A DNA stretch of 64,000 bases from Methanoculleus bourgensis MS2 (GTDB taxonomy: Archaea; Halobacteriota; Methanomicrobia; Methanomicrobiales; Methanoculleaceae), in NCBI RefSeq assembly GCF_000304355.2, contig NC_018227.2, forward strand, positions 682,001-746,000, in the 5' to 3' direction. The notes beneath the pieces are model-generated. The model saw nothing but the letters and a program-made list of their open reading frames with translations. It ran no database searches and had not been told where the DNA came from. A program made the position numbers and the translations under genes. Below are positions 34,853-43,202 of the stretch, in pieces (position 1 is the stretch's first letter; each line of letters opens with the position of its first letter).

Positions 34853-35403
34853 TACTGACCTGCACCCCGGCGGCGGCCGAAGATGCCGCCTTCCGGGTGC
34901 TCCCCGGCGGCACTGCCTACGAGGCGTCGGTCCAGGTCACGGCGAGCGAGTACACGTTCTGGAGCCCGGGGCCTCTTGGGGAGCGGGTTCCGCTCCGGGT
35001 CGATGATGTCGAGGTGCTCGGTCCCACAGGCCCGGTCGAGTACCGTGACCGGGGCAGGGGTGTCATCACCTTCCCGGAGGGGAACTACACCATCTCCTAC
35101 CGGGCTCCCCTGCGGGATAACCACTTTGTGGCGGCCTTCGATACACCGTATGCTGTAACGCTCGTCCTCCCTCCGGGGCTTGACGTCAAGAACCCGTTCC
35201 TTGGCATGGTCAGCCGCGGCGGGATCACCTCCCCGGGGCCTGACGGGACGCTGGAGATCACCTGGGATCAGGTGAGGGCCGTGGAAGTCCGGTTCTACAC
35301 CCCGGAGCGCGAGCTCCTGCTCACCACGTTCGGCACCATATGGCTCGCGGTCGCTATCGTTCTGCTCCTCCCCTTCTTCGTCTCATGGAAGAGGGACGAC
35401 TGA
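34792..35403 (+). CDS. DUF5803-like secreted membrane protein
   Basis: The 203-residue protein has a signal peptide (about 12-28, ending PAAAE), a beta-rich ectodomain (YEASVQVTASEYTFWSPG, GNYTISYRAPL, AVEVRFYTPERE) and one C-terminal transmembrane helix followed by KRDD. This layout resembles the archaeal DUF5803 family. The start lies 60 bp inside thrC in another frame, an unusually long overlap. A later start would destroy the signal peptide. Confidence 0.68.
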   Translation: MRTPHRDRRGPALLALCLALILTCTPAAAEDAAFRVLPGGTAYEASVQVTASEYTFWSPGPLGERVPLRVDDVEVLGPTGPVEYRDRGRGVITFPEGNYTISYRAPLRDNHFVAAFDTPYAVTLVLPPGLDVKNPFLGMVSRGGITSPGPDGTLEITWDQVRAVEVRFYTPERELLLTTFGTIWLAVAIVLLLPFFVSWKRDD

Positions 35404-35978
35404 TGTTCGACATCATCGCTGCTTCGTTCCTGATTGGTCTCTCCGGAGCCGCAGCCCCCGGCCCAATGACCGCCTCGGTCCTCGGTCTTGGGGCGCGGCG
35501 GCCGGGGCCGTTCGTTGCAGGGCTGGTGGCCGGGCACGGCATCCCGGAGGCGGTCATGGTCGCGGCCATCGCCTTTGGCGTGCGCGATATCCCGTACATC
35601 GAGATCGTCGCGCTTCTAGGATCGGCTGTCCTGGTCGCGTTCGGCATTATGCAGTTCCTCCGCGCCGGTGATGCCGTCGTCGTGAGTGACGAAGCCCGGA
35701 TGCCGTTTGCCTTCGGGGCGGCCTGCACCCTCGGCAACCCCTACTGGTGGGTCTGGTGGCTCACGTTCGGTGTCGGGTTTCTCGCACTCCACCCGTCGTT
35801 CGTCGCGTTCTACGTCGGGCATATCGGCGCCGATATCGCCTGGCTCGGGCTGCTCGGGATCGCGGTCTCACGGGGAGCGAACATCCTCGGGCCGCATTAC
35901 AAACGAGTGGTGCAGGCGAGCGGGCTTGCCATGGTACTCTTTGGGCTGTACTTCGTCGTGACGATTCTCTTGGCCTGA
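35403..35978 (+). CDS. LysE family translocator
   Basis: The 191-residue protein has about six membrane helices and LysE/RhtB motifs: FLIGLSGAAAPGPMTASVLG at the start, a central GIMQFLRAG, and the NPYWWVWWLTFG segment. Such transporters export amino acids. ATG at 35403 overlaps the previous stop. The 3' end overlaps the convergent beta-propeller gene by 82 bp. Confidence 0.85.
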   Translation: MFDIIAASFLIGLSGAAAPGPMTASVLGLGARRPGPFVAGLVAGHGIPEAVMVAAIAFGVRDIPYIEIVALLGSAVLVAFGIMQFLRAGDAVVVSDEARMPFAFGAACTLGNPYWWVWWLTFGVGFLALHPSFVAFYVGHIGADIAWLGLLGIAVSRGANILGPHYKRVVQASGLAMVLFGLYFVVTILLA

Positions 35979-37129
35979 GGGCGGGCACAGAGTGTCGCGA
36001 GAGTGCCGGCCACCTCGAACCCTGGCGTCGCCGGGCTGTCGGGCACGACCAGGTAGATGTCGTCGCCGTCGCTTACGGCGAGCCCCCGGCTGTCCGGCGA
36101 CCACCGGTGCATTATATAGTCGCCGGAGATGATCGGTTCGAGGTCTCCTCCCCCGCTCTTCATCACCCAGAGCGCCGTCTGGTTCCGCGACATCGACCGA
36201 AACGCGATCCTGGCCCCGTCGGGCGACCAGACCGGGGACTGGTCCCAATTCCCGGAGGTCAGGCGTTCTGCGCCAGATCCGTTGAGGGCTACAACCCAGA
36301 GAGATGATTCCGGCCACGCATCCGGCGGGGACGCGACGACGCAGGCGATAGCGCCCCCGTCAGGCGACCAGGCGTATTCTGTCACGTCTCCCCCGGAGAA
36401 CATCACCTGTTCTGCATTCCCGTCGTGGTCCGTCACCCAGACTTCCTGGTTCCCTGACCTCGTCGAGAGGAATGCGACCAGGTGCCCGCTGGGCTGCCAG
36501 AGGGGGAACCACGCATCCCCGCCGGTCGTCAGCCGGGTCTTATTCCCGCCGTCTGCGTCCATGACCCAGATATCGGCGTCCTTTCGGAGACCAGAGACGT
36601 TCACCGCGGTGGTCGCCGTGAGGGCTTCCCGGAGAGCCACGTTCTCGAAGAGACAGGAAGTGTAGACTATCTGCTTCCCGTCGGCGCTCCAGTCAGCCCC
36701 GTACCCAGCAAGCGGCAGGCCGGGGATGACCCGGCCCTCTTCGGTCAGGCGCACCCGCCCGGTCCCGTCTGGGTTCATCCGCCAGAGGTCGCCCTCGGCG
36801 GAGAGAAAGAGAAGAGTCTTTCCGTCCGGGGACCAGGGGTCGAACGGGGCGAACTCCCATGAGCGGTGCGCTGTTGTCTGCTCCCGGATCTCTCTGTCGC
36901 GCTCAATCACCCTGAGGGCGGCCGCGCCGTCGTCGTACGAGGTGAAGACGATGTGTCTCCCGTCTGGCGACCAGAACGGGTACGAGTTGATTGCAGAATC
37001 ATTTGTCACCTGGACGACGGATGCTGCTGCCGGAGGGACAATGGCAAGCAGCAGAAAGATCAGGATGCATGGTAGTGTCTGGTTGACCTCTCCCCCGTCG
37101 TTTTTATAAGGCGTCTTTGAAAAGATCAT
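35897..37129 (-). CDS. secreted TolB-like (PD40) beta-propeller protein
   Basis: The protein has a hydrophobic export signal (LPCILIFLLLAIVPPAAA) followed by repeated blades. Each blade carries a W-SPDG motif (FWSPDGRHIVFTSY, DPWSPDGKTLLFLS, YAWSPDGGAIACV, PVWSPDGARIAFRS), typical of TolB/PD40 propellers. About six blades fill the protein, which is probably an extracellular binding scaffold. The start is uncertain: ATG at 37129 gives a signal peptide, but a TATA-like TTATAAAAAC lies just inside it, so a later non-ATG start is possible. Its last 27 codons overlap the convergent LysE gene. Confidence 0.78.
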   Translation of the reverse strand: MIFSKTPYKNDGGEVNQTLPCILIFLLLAIVPPAAASVVQVTNDSAINSYPFWSPDGRHIVFTSYDDGAAALRVIERDREIREQTTAHRSWEFAPFDPWSPDGKTLLFLSAEGDLWRMNPDGTGRVRLTEEGRVIPGLPLAGYGADWSADGKQIVYTSCLFENVALREALTATTAVNVSGLRKDADIWVMDADGGNKTRLTTGGDAWFPLWQPSGHLVAFLSTRSGNQEVWVTDHDGNAEQVMFSGGDVTEYAWSPDGGAIACVVASPPDAWPESSLWVVALNGSGAERLTSGNWDQSPVWSPDGARIAFRSMSRNQTALWVMKSGGGDLEPIISGDYIMHRWSPDSRGLAVSDGDDIYLVVPDSPATPGFEVAGTLATLCARPQAKRIVTTKYSPKSTMASPLACTTRL

Positions 37130-37264
37130 ACCAGGTGACACTGATCTATGAGTTAGTAGCAATAATTAAACGTTATGATCGCCGAGACGTTGCGGGACAC
37201 GACATTCACGAAGACGGGCCGCATTGTCCACCAGAAACGGTGACCCGGCTTCCTGACGCCGCTC

Positions 37265-37297
37265 AAAAAGAGAGAGGGCGGCGAAGAGCCCCGCCCT
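37265..37297 (-). terminator. hairpin plus U-tract ending the por operon
   Basis: On the minus strand AGGGCGG and CCGCCCT (37275-37281 and 37291-37297) form a hairpin followed by CTCTCTCTTTTT. It lies just after the porB stop. Confidence 0.65.
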
Positions 37298-37308
37298 GCC
37301 GCGATGGT

Positions 37309-38220
37309 TTATTCTGAGGGTTCCTTCACCTTGATATCGATCCCGAACCGCTCTGCGTTCGCATCAGCGATCGCCTGGATCTTTGCGATCTCAGCATCAA
37401 GCCGGGCGGGCCTGAAGAGGTGCCGGAAGCGCTTCTGTTTCGCGAGGTACTCCTCGACAGGCTTGCGCCTCACCTTCTTTGCCTTCTCCACCACACCGTT
37501 GACCATCTCGTAGTTCACCCAGAGACCTGTCTCGATGGCGAGTTTGGCCATGGCGAGCGTCTCCCCGGACTCAAAGCCCCATCCCGTGCAGCAGGGAGTG
37601 TGCACCTGGATGTAACAGGGGCCGGGGGTGTTGATCGCGCGCTCGACCTTCTTTATGAAGTCGTTTGGGTAGGCGATCGAGGCGGTCGCCACATAGGGCG
37701 CACCGTGAGCAGCGAGGATCGCGGGCATATCCTTCTTCGGGAGCGGGTTGCCCCCGGGCGCGCACGCCCCCGCCGGGCTCGTGGTGGTGCTTGCGCCATA
37801 GGGCGTCGCACCCGACCGCTGGATCCCTGTGTTCATGTAGGCCTCGTTGTCGTAGCAGATGTAGGTGATATCGTGACCACGCTCGAAGGCGCCGCTGATA
37901 CAGAGCACCCCGATATCGAACGTGGCGCCGTCGCCGGCGATACAGACGACCTTCTCGCTGCGCCCCTGCTTCTTCAGCGACGCCTCGATGCCCGACGCAA
38001 CCGCTGCAACGTTCTCGAAGAGCGAGTGGATCCAGGGGACCCCCCACGCTGTCTCGGGATAGGGCGTGGAGAAGACCTCCATGCACCCCGTCGAGGCGGC
38101 GATGATGACGTTCTTTCCGGTCGCCTTGAGGAGGAGGCGGGCCGCAAGCGCCGGTCCGCACCCCCCGCACGCCCGGTGTCCTGCCGAGAAGAGCTCGCAT
38201 CCCTGCTCTACGTCAGCCAT
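37309..38220 (-). CDS. porB: pyruvate:ferredoxin oxidoreductase beta subunit
   Basis: The 303-residue TPP-binding subunit has the cysteine-rich start [15 protein letters not shown] and the TPP/Mg motif [10 protein letters not shown] with the following [16 protein letters not shown] further cysteine lies in [10 protein letters not shown]. Together with PorADG it reversibly makes pyruvate from acetyl-CoA, CO2 and reduced ferredoxin, the main carbon entry step in methanogens. It is the last gene of porGDAB; its start abuts the porA stop. Confidence 0.95.
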   Translation of the reverse strand: MADVEQGCELFSAGHRACGGCGPALAARLLLKATGKNVIIAASTGCMEVFSTPYPETAWGVPWIHSLFENVAAVASGIEASLKKQGRSEKVVCIAGDGATFDIGVLCISGAFERGHDITYICYDNEAYMNTGIQRSGATPYGASTTTSPAGACAPGGNPLPKKDMPAILAAHGAPYVATASIAYPNDFIKKVERAINTPGPCYIQVHTPCCTGWGFESGETLAMAKLAIETGLWVNYEMVNGVVEKAKKVRRKPVEEYLAKQKRFRHLFRPARLDAEIAKIQAIADANAERFGIDIKVKEPSE

Positions 38221-39375
38221 TCAGAGCACCTCCGTCCGTAATCCGTAAAACATATCTCCTTCTCCCTTCTCGGCGAGGTCGACGACCGCGGCGATATCGC
38301 GTTTGCGCACATCGCGCCCGCCGAGAGCGATGATATAGTCGTAGACGGCCGCACCGGAACCGTAGAGTGCCGATTTCACCTCGGTGCCGACCGCTCCGCC
38401 ATTCCCGAGCGATATGTTCTTGTCGAGCACCGCCACCGTCGAGACACCTTTGAGCGCCTCTGCGATCTCAGGGCCCGGGAACGGCCGGTAAGTCCGGATC
38501 TTCAAGAGTCCTACCTTCCGGCCGGCATCGCGCATCTCGTCGACAGCGTCTTTTGCCGTGCCGCAGATGGAGCCCATGGCAACGAGCGCGGTATCGGCGT
38601 CATCGAGCCTGTAACCCTCCACAAGGGCAGAGTAGTCCCTCCCGAACTGCTCGCCGAACTCGCGGCCCGCCCTGATGAACGCCTCTTTAGCGCGGCGCAT
38701 CGCCTGGTCGATCTCGTACCTGAACTCCATGTAGTACTCGGGCGTCGCGTACATCCCAAAGCTCAGCGGCTCCTCAGCATCCAGCCGCTGGTAGGGTGTG
38801 AAGGCGGGCAGGTAGGCGTCCACCTCCTCCTGCGAGGGGAGGTCGACCGGCTCGTAGGTGTGCGAGAGGATGAACCCGTCGAAACAGACAAACGCCGGCA
38901 GGAGGACGTCGTGGTCTTCACAGACCTTATAGGCGATCATGTGGAGATCGGCGGCTTCCTGGTTATCCTCAGCGTAAAACTGCAGCCACCCGGAGTCGCG
39001 CAGGGATATCGAGTCCTGCTGGTCGTTCCAGATCGAGAGCGGCGCGCCAAGAGAGCGGTTCGCGATCGTCATCACGATCGGCTGGCGCATCCCCGCCACG
39101 TTGAAGCAGACCTCGAACATCAGGGCGAGGCCCTGGGAGGTCGTTGCCGAGTAGACCCGGGAACCTGCCGCGCTCGCGCCGAGGCAGGCGGAGAGGGCCG
39201 AGAACTCGCTCTCGACCGTGATGTATTCGGCGTCGAGTTCACAGTTCGCCACCATCTGGGCAAGATCCTCGACGATGTGCGTCTGTGGCGTGATCGGGTA
39301 GGCAGAGACCACCTGCGGGCGGCAGCGTTTCACGATCTCGGCCACCGCATGCGATCCTTCCATAATCTCCATCAT
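38221..39375 (-). CDS. porA: pyruvate:ferredoxin oxidoreductase alpha subunit
   Basis: The 384-residue subunit contains SAYPITPQTHIVEDLA, ITVESEFSALSACLGASAAG and SATTSQGLALMFEV, hallmarks of the alpha subunit pyrimidine-binding domain, followed by the transketolase C-terminal-like part (VGLLKIRTYRPFPGPEI). The ATG at 39375 overlaps the porD stop (TAATG) and has GGAGAAGGAGGAG upstream; the longer in-frame extension lies inside porD and is rejected. Confidence 0.95.
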   Translation of the reverse strand: MMEIMEGSHAVAEIVKRCRPQVVSAYPITPQTHIVEDLAQMVANCELDAEYITVESEFSALSACLGASAAGSRVYSATTSQGLALMFEVCFNVAGMRQPIVMTIANRSLGAPLSIWNDQQDSISLRDSGWLQFYAEDNQEAADLHMIAYKVCEDHDVLLPAFVCFDGFILSHTYEPVDLPSQEEVDAYLPAFTPYQRLDAEEPLSFGMYATPEYYMEFRYEIDQAMRRAKEAFIRAGREFGEQFGRDYSALVEGYRLDDADTALVAMGSICGTAKDAVDEMRDAGRKVGLLKIRTYRPFPGPEIAEALKGVSTVAVLDKNISLGNGGAVGTEVKSALYGSGAAVYDYIIALGGRDVRKRDIAAVVDLAEKGEGDMFYGLRTEVL

Positions 39376-39635
39376 TATTTCTCCTCCTTCTCCATCCGGA
39401 TCGATTTCTTCGGGCAGACCTCTTCGCAGATGCCGCACCCCTTGCAGTAGTCGAGGTCGGGCTCAAACGTCCCCTCCTCGGTCTCGTGGACACACCCTTC
39501 AGGGCATACCAGGGCGCACATGCCGCACCGGCTGCAGGTCTCAGGATCAAAGACCGGTTTGAAGACCCGCCAGGCGCCGGTCTTATTCTCAAGTGCCCTG
39601 CCCGGGGGCGCGGCACAGCCGATTCGCAGTGCCAC
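39375..39635 (-). CDS. porD: pyruvate:ferredoxin oxidoreductase delta subunit (2x4Fe-4S)
   Basis: The 86-residue ferredoxin subunit has two CxxCxxCxxxCP clusters (CSRCGMCALVCP and CKGCGICEEVCP), which carry electrons between the TPP site and external ferredoxin. It starts with GTG overlapping the porG stop (TAGTG) and ends overlapping the porA start. Confidence 0.95.
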   Translation of the reverse strand: MALRIGCAAPPGRALENKTGAWRVFKPVFDPETCSRCGMCALVCPEGCVHETEEGTFEPDLDYCKGCGICEEVCPKKSIRMEKEEK

Positions 39636-40180
39636 TACGCAGCACCTCCGATCAGGTTGTACGCGCGCTCTGCCGCCCTGACGTTCTTATCTGCCATACT
39701 CCCCGAGAACCGGTTCCGCAGTGCGTGTTCCAGGGATTCGAGTTTGATCTCGCCTGTGGCTGCGGCGAACGCGCCCATCAGGGTTGTATTGGTGATGGGC
39801 ACGCCCAGTTCCTCGAGCGCGATGGTGGTCGCATCGATGGTATAGACCTTCACGCCCTCCGGGACGTTGGCATCAAAGTCGGGCTTCTCGGTGTTGACGA
39901 TGGCGATGCCGCCCGCTTCCATGCCCATAAAGACGTCGACATCCCCGATCAGGGTCGGGTCCTGCACGATGATGTAGTCAGGCTCGTAGACCTGGCTGCG
40001 CAACCGGATCTTTTCGTCACTGAAACGGACGAACGCCTGCACCGGGGCACCCCGTCGCTCCACACCGAAGGCAGGGAACGCCTGGGCATACACGCCCCCC
40101 TCAAATGCTGCGAAAGCGATGAGCTCGGCGGCGGTCACGGAACCCTGACCGCCCCTCCCATGGATTCGTAACTCTCTCAA
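39635..40180 (-). CDS. porG: pyruvate:ferredoxin oxidoreductase gamma subunit
   Basis: The 181-residue subunit begins RELRIHGRGGQGSVTAAELI, the gamma-subunit signature, and includes ERRGAPVQAFVRFSD and the expected GAFAAATGEI segment. The start is TTG at 40180 because the family sequence begins there. It is the first gene of porGDAB; the 153-bp spacer before hxlB should hold the promoter. Confidence 0.94.
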   Translation of the reverse strand: MRELRIHGRGGQGSVTAAELIAFAAFEGGVYAQAFPAFGVERRGAPVQAFVRFSDEKIRLRSQVYEPDYIIVQDPTLIGDVDVFMGMEAGGIAIVNTEKPDFDANVPEGVKVYTIDATTIALEELGVPITNTTLMGAFAAATGEIKLESLEHALRNRFSGSMADKNVRAAERAYNLIGGAA

Positions 40181-40333
40181 ACAAAAACCCCGTTTTAATC
40201 TTAATGATTAATAATATAAATACACCGGCACTTTGCCTGTGCAACGGCAGGCCCGGGCGTGCCCAAACACCCGTCACCCGTGACTACAATCTCCGGTCAA
40301 AAGAGAGCTTGAGCGGGGATTCCCGGCTCCTAT

Positions 40334-40951
40334 TCACTGGACATTGGCGAGACGGTCCTGAAGTTCCTCGATGGTGCAGTGTTTCACTTCCATCAGGGCG
40401 GAGATGATCGCATCGGAGAAGACCAGCGCTGCGGTCTCAAAGAGTGTCCCGAGGGGGGCGAAGGACTGGGAGACCGACCGGTACTGCCCGGTGAGCTGAC
40501 GGATCTCGAAGTCGCTTGGGATGTCTGCGTCCGTAAGGTGGTTGTTCCCTATCTCGATGATACAGTCTGCCATCTGCCCGATACGCGAATCTGGCGTCGA
40601 CGTGATGAGGCAGATCGTCCCCCCGATATCCCGGGCAGTCTCACAGGCGTCCACGACCGACCTGGTCTCTCCTGAGCCCGAGAAGGCGACGAGCACGTCC
40701 CCCGGCCCGAACGCGGGCGTGATGGTCTCGCCGATGACGTAGCTCTCAAATCCAAGATGCATCAGGCGCTGGGCAAACGCTCTTGCAACCAGGCCCGAGC
40801 GCCCTGCGCCCGCCACGTAGATCCGTTTTGCATTCAGGATCTTATCGAGGAACCGGGCTGCATTCTCCTGATCGATGGCACGTGCCACATCTTCGATGCT
40901 CGATGCCATCAGGAGCATGAGATCGGCGATGCTGGAACATTCTGGCTGCAT
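40334..40951 (-). CDS. hxlB: 6-phospho-3-hexuloisomerase (SIS domain)
   Basis: The 205-residue SIS-domain isomerase has RIYVAGAGRSGLVARAFAQR (about 43-62), VLVAFSGSGETRSVVDACE and ICLITSTPDSRIGQMAD. It interconverts hexulose-6-phosphate and fructose-6-phosphate; in archaea the reverse ribulose monophosphate pathway uses it to make pentoses. ATG at 40951 is the family start; the upstream in-frame extension is read-through into a duplicated piece of the marker 12 gene. Confidence 0.9.
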   Translation of the reverse strand: MQPECSSIADLMLLMASSIEDVARAIDQENAARFLDKILNAKRIYVAGAGRSGLVARAFAQRLMHLGFESYVIGETITPAFGPGDVLVAFSGSGETRSVVDACETARDIGGTICLITSTPDSRIGQMADCIIEIGNNHLTDADIPSDFEIRQLTGQYRSVSQSFAPLGTLFETAALVFSDAIISALMEVKHCTIEELQDRLANVQ

Positions 40952-41009
40952 ATTTCTGGCTCTCCTCTCCTGGTCAGATGTACTACCCCAAACCTCATAA
41001 ATGCGTACG

Positions 41010-41217
41010 GAGCGCGAGGGCTGGTTTTCCCCCGGGTGGAACCCGGCTATGCCGGAGGAGGTCAGAGATCCACCGCGAGCCCGAGGATCCCGGGCGCCCC
41101 CGAGAAGACGTCGCGGGCGATCCTCGCTAAGCCCCTGGCCGCAGCCCATTCGTCGTAGACGGCGACTTCCCGGGAGAGGAGCGCCTCCACCCCCGGAGCG
41201 ACGGCGGGCGCCATGGA
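41010..41217 (-). repeat. partial duplicate of the marker 12 gene 3' end
   Basis: GGAGCGCGAGGGCTGG begins both this copy and that at 43181. From 41053 to 41217 the bases closely follow 43193-43358, with scattered substitutions and one extra 28-bp stretch (41026-41053). It encodes the last 50 or so residues of the marker 12 protein and no more. It lies on the far side of the peptidase cassette from the intact gene. The spacer 41218-41244 shows nothing else. Confidence 0.85.
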
Positions 41218-41244
41218 GCCTCCCGGCTTTAGCCGTGGAGAGAG

Positions 41245-42684
41245 TCAGACCGTATCATCAAAATATTTAACATGGGGTTTCCTTGAGTCATCTCTAAATC
41301 CGTAAATCCTTTTTTTTGGCATAACAAAGCCCAAAATCGATGGATTTATCGCTCCAACAATGACATCGCCGACATATTCTCTCTTATCATCTCTTTCTTT
41401 CCTTATTTCAAAAAGCCACACGTATCTATCCATATATGCACTTAGGTAGTCCTCTTTCACTCCGGATGGGAGGTCATACGTCTCAAGGTGCCGCCGCCTG
41501 GTACCTTCACCCAACCACTTCTTAATCTGATTCGAGTCGGTTAAAATCGGCCTGATGACATCTTCCTCATCCAGATCAAAGAATTGTGTCGCTAAACTCC
41601 TCGCGACCTGGTATTCCACCGTGACCTCTCTTGGTACCGGCGCAATCGCCTCGAAAATCACATCTTCCAGTGTTTTTCCGCTCATCAACGGTTCTTTCAG
41701 AATCTGGTAGGGATACATGCTCTCATCGTGGACAATAATCCCATCAACTCTCCCATTGCTGTCAAGCGTATGTCCTATCGCAACCAGAGCGTGAGCCTCA
41801 TCTCCATCTCCCCACCACGGGAGATATTTTGTATTTCTGACACCGATGATCACAGGAAGACCGGATTCTACAAAGGCGTATATGTTTTCGATGCTGGGAA
41901 CCATGCGTATATCAGAAACAAGGCGGCCACAGTTATCGCACCTTAACTGAGAGCGACTGTATCTAAACACACCATAGCCGCTTATTTCAAAAAAATGGTG
42001 GATTTCATCCGGATGCCACCCGATACCGGACTCTCTCTCAACTCCTCCGGATAACGCCGTGTTTATGGCCTCAGATATAAGTTCTGGAACTGTCGGGGCT
42101 TTGGGTGACAGGATCATCAGGGCCATCCTCATAGCATACTGTGCGCAGACGCCTATGACAGGATTCACTTTGATATAGGGCACGCAGTTGACCTCATCAG
42201 TTTCGCCCCTATTGTACCGCAGGGTGGTTTCCGGGATATACGGCTTTGCGCAAGTGATGTAATAGGTTGGAGGGCGCATCCAATGCGGCGGTTTTAAGAA
42301 TGCGTCGCACACCTGAATGAAAGGGGTGAGGTCAACATACCCCAGTTTATCATCATTAATTGAAACAGAAAGCCGGCTTATTGAATTATCTACAGAAACA
42401 GCCTCTAATTGCTCGATTATCCGGAGAATCTTCTCCTTTTCATCCTGTGGGATGTTCGCCCGGTCCAGAGCCATCTTAAGCATGGATCCACCGATATGGA
42501 TCCCTTCACACTCATGACTGAAGTAACCGCGATATTCGCGGTCCCACTCCCGGCTGTATACCGAGTTTTTCCTCATGCAGTGGCACGAATATTCGGAAAG
42601 ACCATGGAAATAGCCTGCACCGGAGAGCAGGTCGCGTACATCGGGATAATCACATTCAGAAAACGAGGTATGGCACTTGCGCAA
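41245..42684 (-). CDS. papain/C39-like cysteine peptidase domain protein
   Basis: The 479-residue protein is of no family I can name. A papain-fold triad can be seen: Cys180 in NPVIGVCAQYAMRMAL, His298 in DEAHALVAIGHTL and Asp320 in IIVHDES, as in C39-like bacteriocin/effector peptidases. The N-terminus is cysteine-rich (CHTSFSEC, YSCHCMRKN), and a zinc-ribbon-like RCDNCGRL lies at about 248-254. There is no signal peptide, so it acts in the cytoplasm. TTG at 42684 with GAGGA six bases upstream fits the start. The gene is AT-richer than its neighbours and follows a small-protein gene by nine bases. It may be an effector or processing protease; this is inferred. Confidence 0.72.
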   Translation of the reverse strand: MRKCHTSFSECDYPDVRDLLSGAGYFHGLSEYSCHCMRKNSVYSREWDREYRGYFSHECEGIHIGGSMLKMALDRANIPQDEKEKILRIIEQLEAVSVDNSISRLSVSINDDKLGYVDLTPFIQVCDAFLKPPHWMRPPTYYITCAKPYIPETTLRYNRGETDEVNCVPYIKVNPVIGVCAQYAMRMALMILSPKAPTVPELISEAINTALSGGVERESGIGWHPDEIHHFFEISGYGVFRYSRSQLRCDNCGRLVSDIRMVPSIENIYAFVESGLPVIIGVRNTKYLPWWGDGDEAHALVAIGHTLDSNGRVDGIIVHDESMYPYQILKEPLMSGKTLEDVIFEAIAPVPREVTVEYQVARSLATQFFDLDEEDVIRPILTDSNQIKKWLGEGTRRRHLETYDLPSGVKEDYLSAYMDRYVWLFEIRKERDDKREYVGDVIVGAINPSILGFVMPKKRIYGFRDDSRKPHVKYFDDTV

Positions 42685-42693
42685 AACAGTTCC

Positions 42694-42861
42694 TCAATGG
42701 CGCCTTAAGAGTCTTGATTCTTCGAGTAGCTTCTCACCGACTTCATCAAACTTATTCATCAGGGCAACGTAATTTACCTCTCCGTCAAGATTAGTAAAAT
42801 CCTTCCTGTCGATCATCTTCCTTCTTTCCCCGACCTTAAACCCCGCAAACTGCTGTACCAT
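42694..42861 (-). CDS. small 55-residue protein paired with the peptidase
   Basis: The sequence MVQQFAGFKVGERRKMIDRK and then VNYVALMNKFDEVGEKLLEE is helical and charged. The ATG at 42861 is preferred because GGAGGGGG lies five bases before it; the ATG at 42882 has no such site. It ends nine bases before the peptidase start, so the two are one operon. It could be a substrate, inhibitor or antitoxin of the peptidase; no family is recognised. Confidence 0.6.
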   Translation of the reverse strand: MVQQFAGFKVGERRKMIDRKDFTNLDGEVNYVALMNKFDEVGEKLLEESRLLRRH

Positions 42862-43053
42862 ACCGACCCCCTCCGTGATCATCTATCGAATCAAGATCCT
42901 TTGCGATTACACAGGCGGACGCCGTCAACAAGTAACGGCTACACCGTGAATAACAATTGCACTTTCGGTCAGTGTTCCATATATACTTTCTGATACTCAT
43001 TCCCGGGAGCGCGAAGACCCCCCGGGTAACCCCCCTTCACCTCGTGAGATAAA

Positions 43054-43178
43054 ATAGTGGATCATTACATCTCATATTTCCATGCGATTGTTGCGTCACG
43101 CGAAAGCACGCGGGAGAGCGCGAGGTGATCGCTCACCCGCATCAGGACCCGCACGATAAGGTGAAATGCCCCAATAGT
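43054..43178. repeat. family 1 inverted-repeat element, short copy
   Basis: It runs from ATAGTGGATCATTACATCTC to AAGGTGAAATGCCCCAATAGT, about 18-bp imperfect inverted arms. It lies directly beside the second copy of the marker 12 3'-end repeat. The interval 42862-43053 before it has no gene beyond the promoter of the two-gene cassette. Confidence 0.7.
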
Positions 43179-43202
43179 ATGGAGCGCGAGGGCTGGAGGA
43201 GG

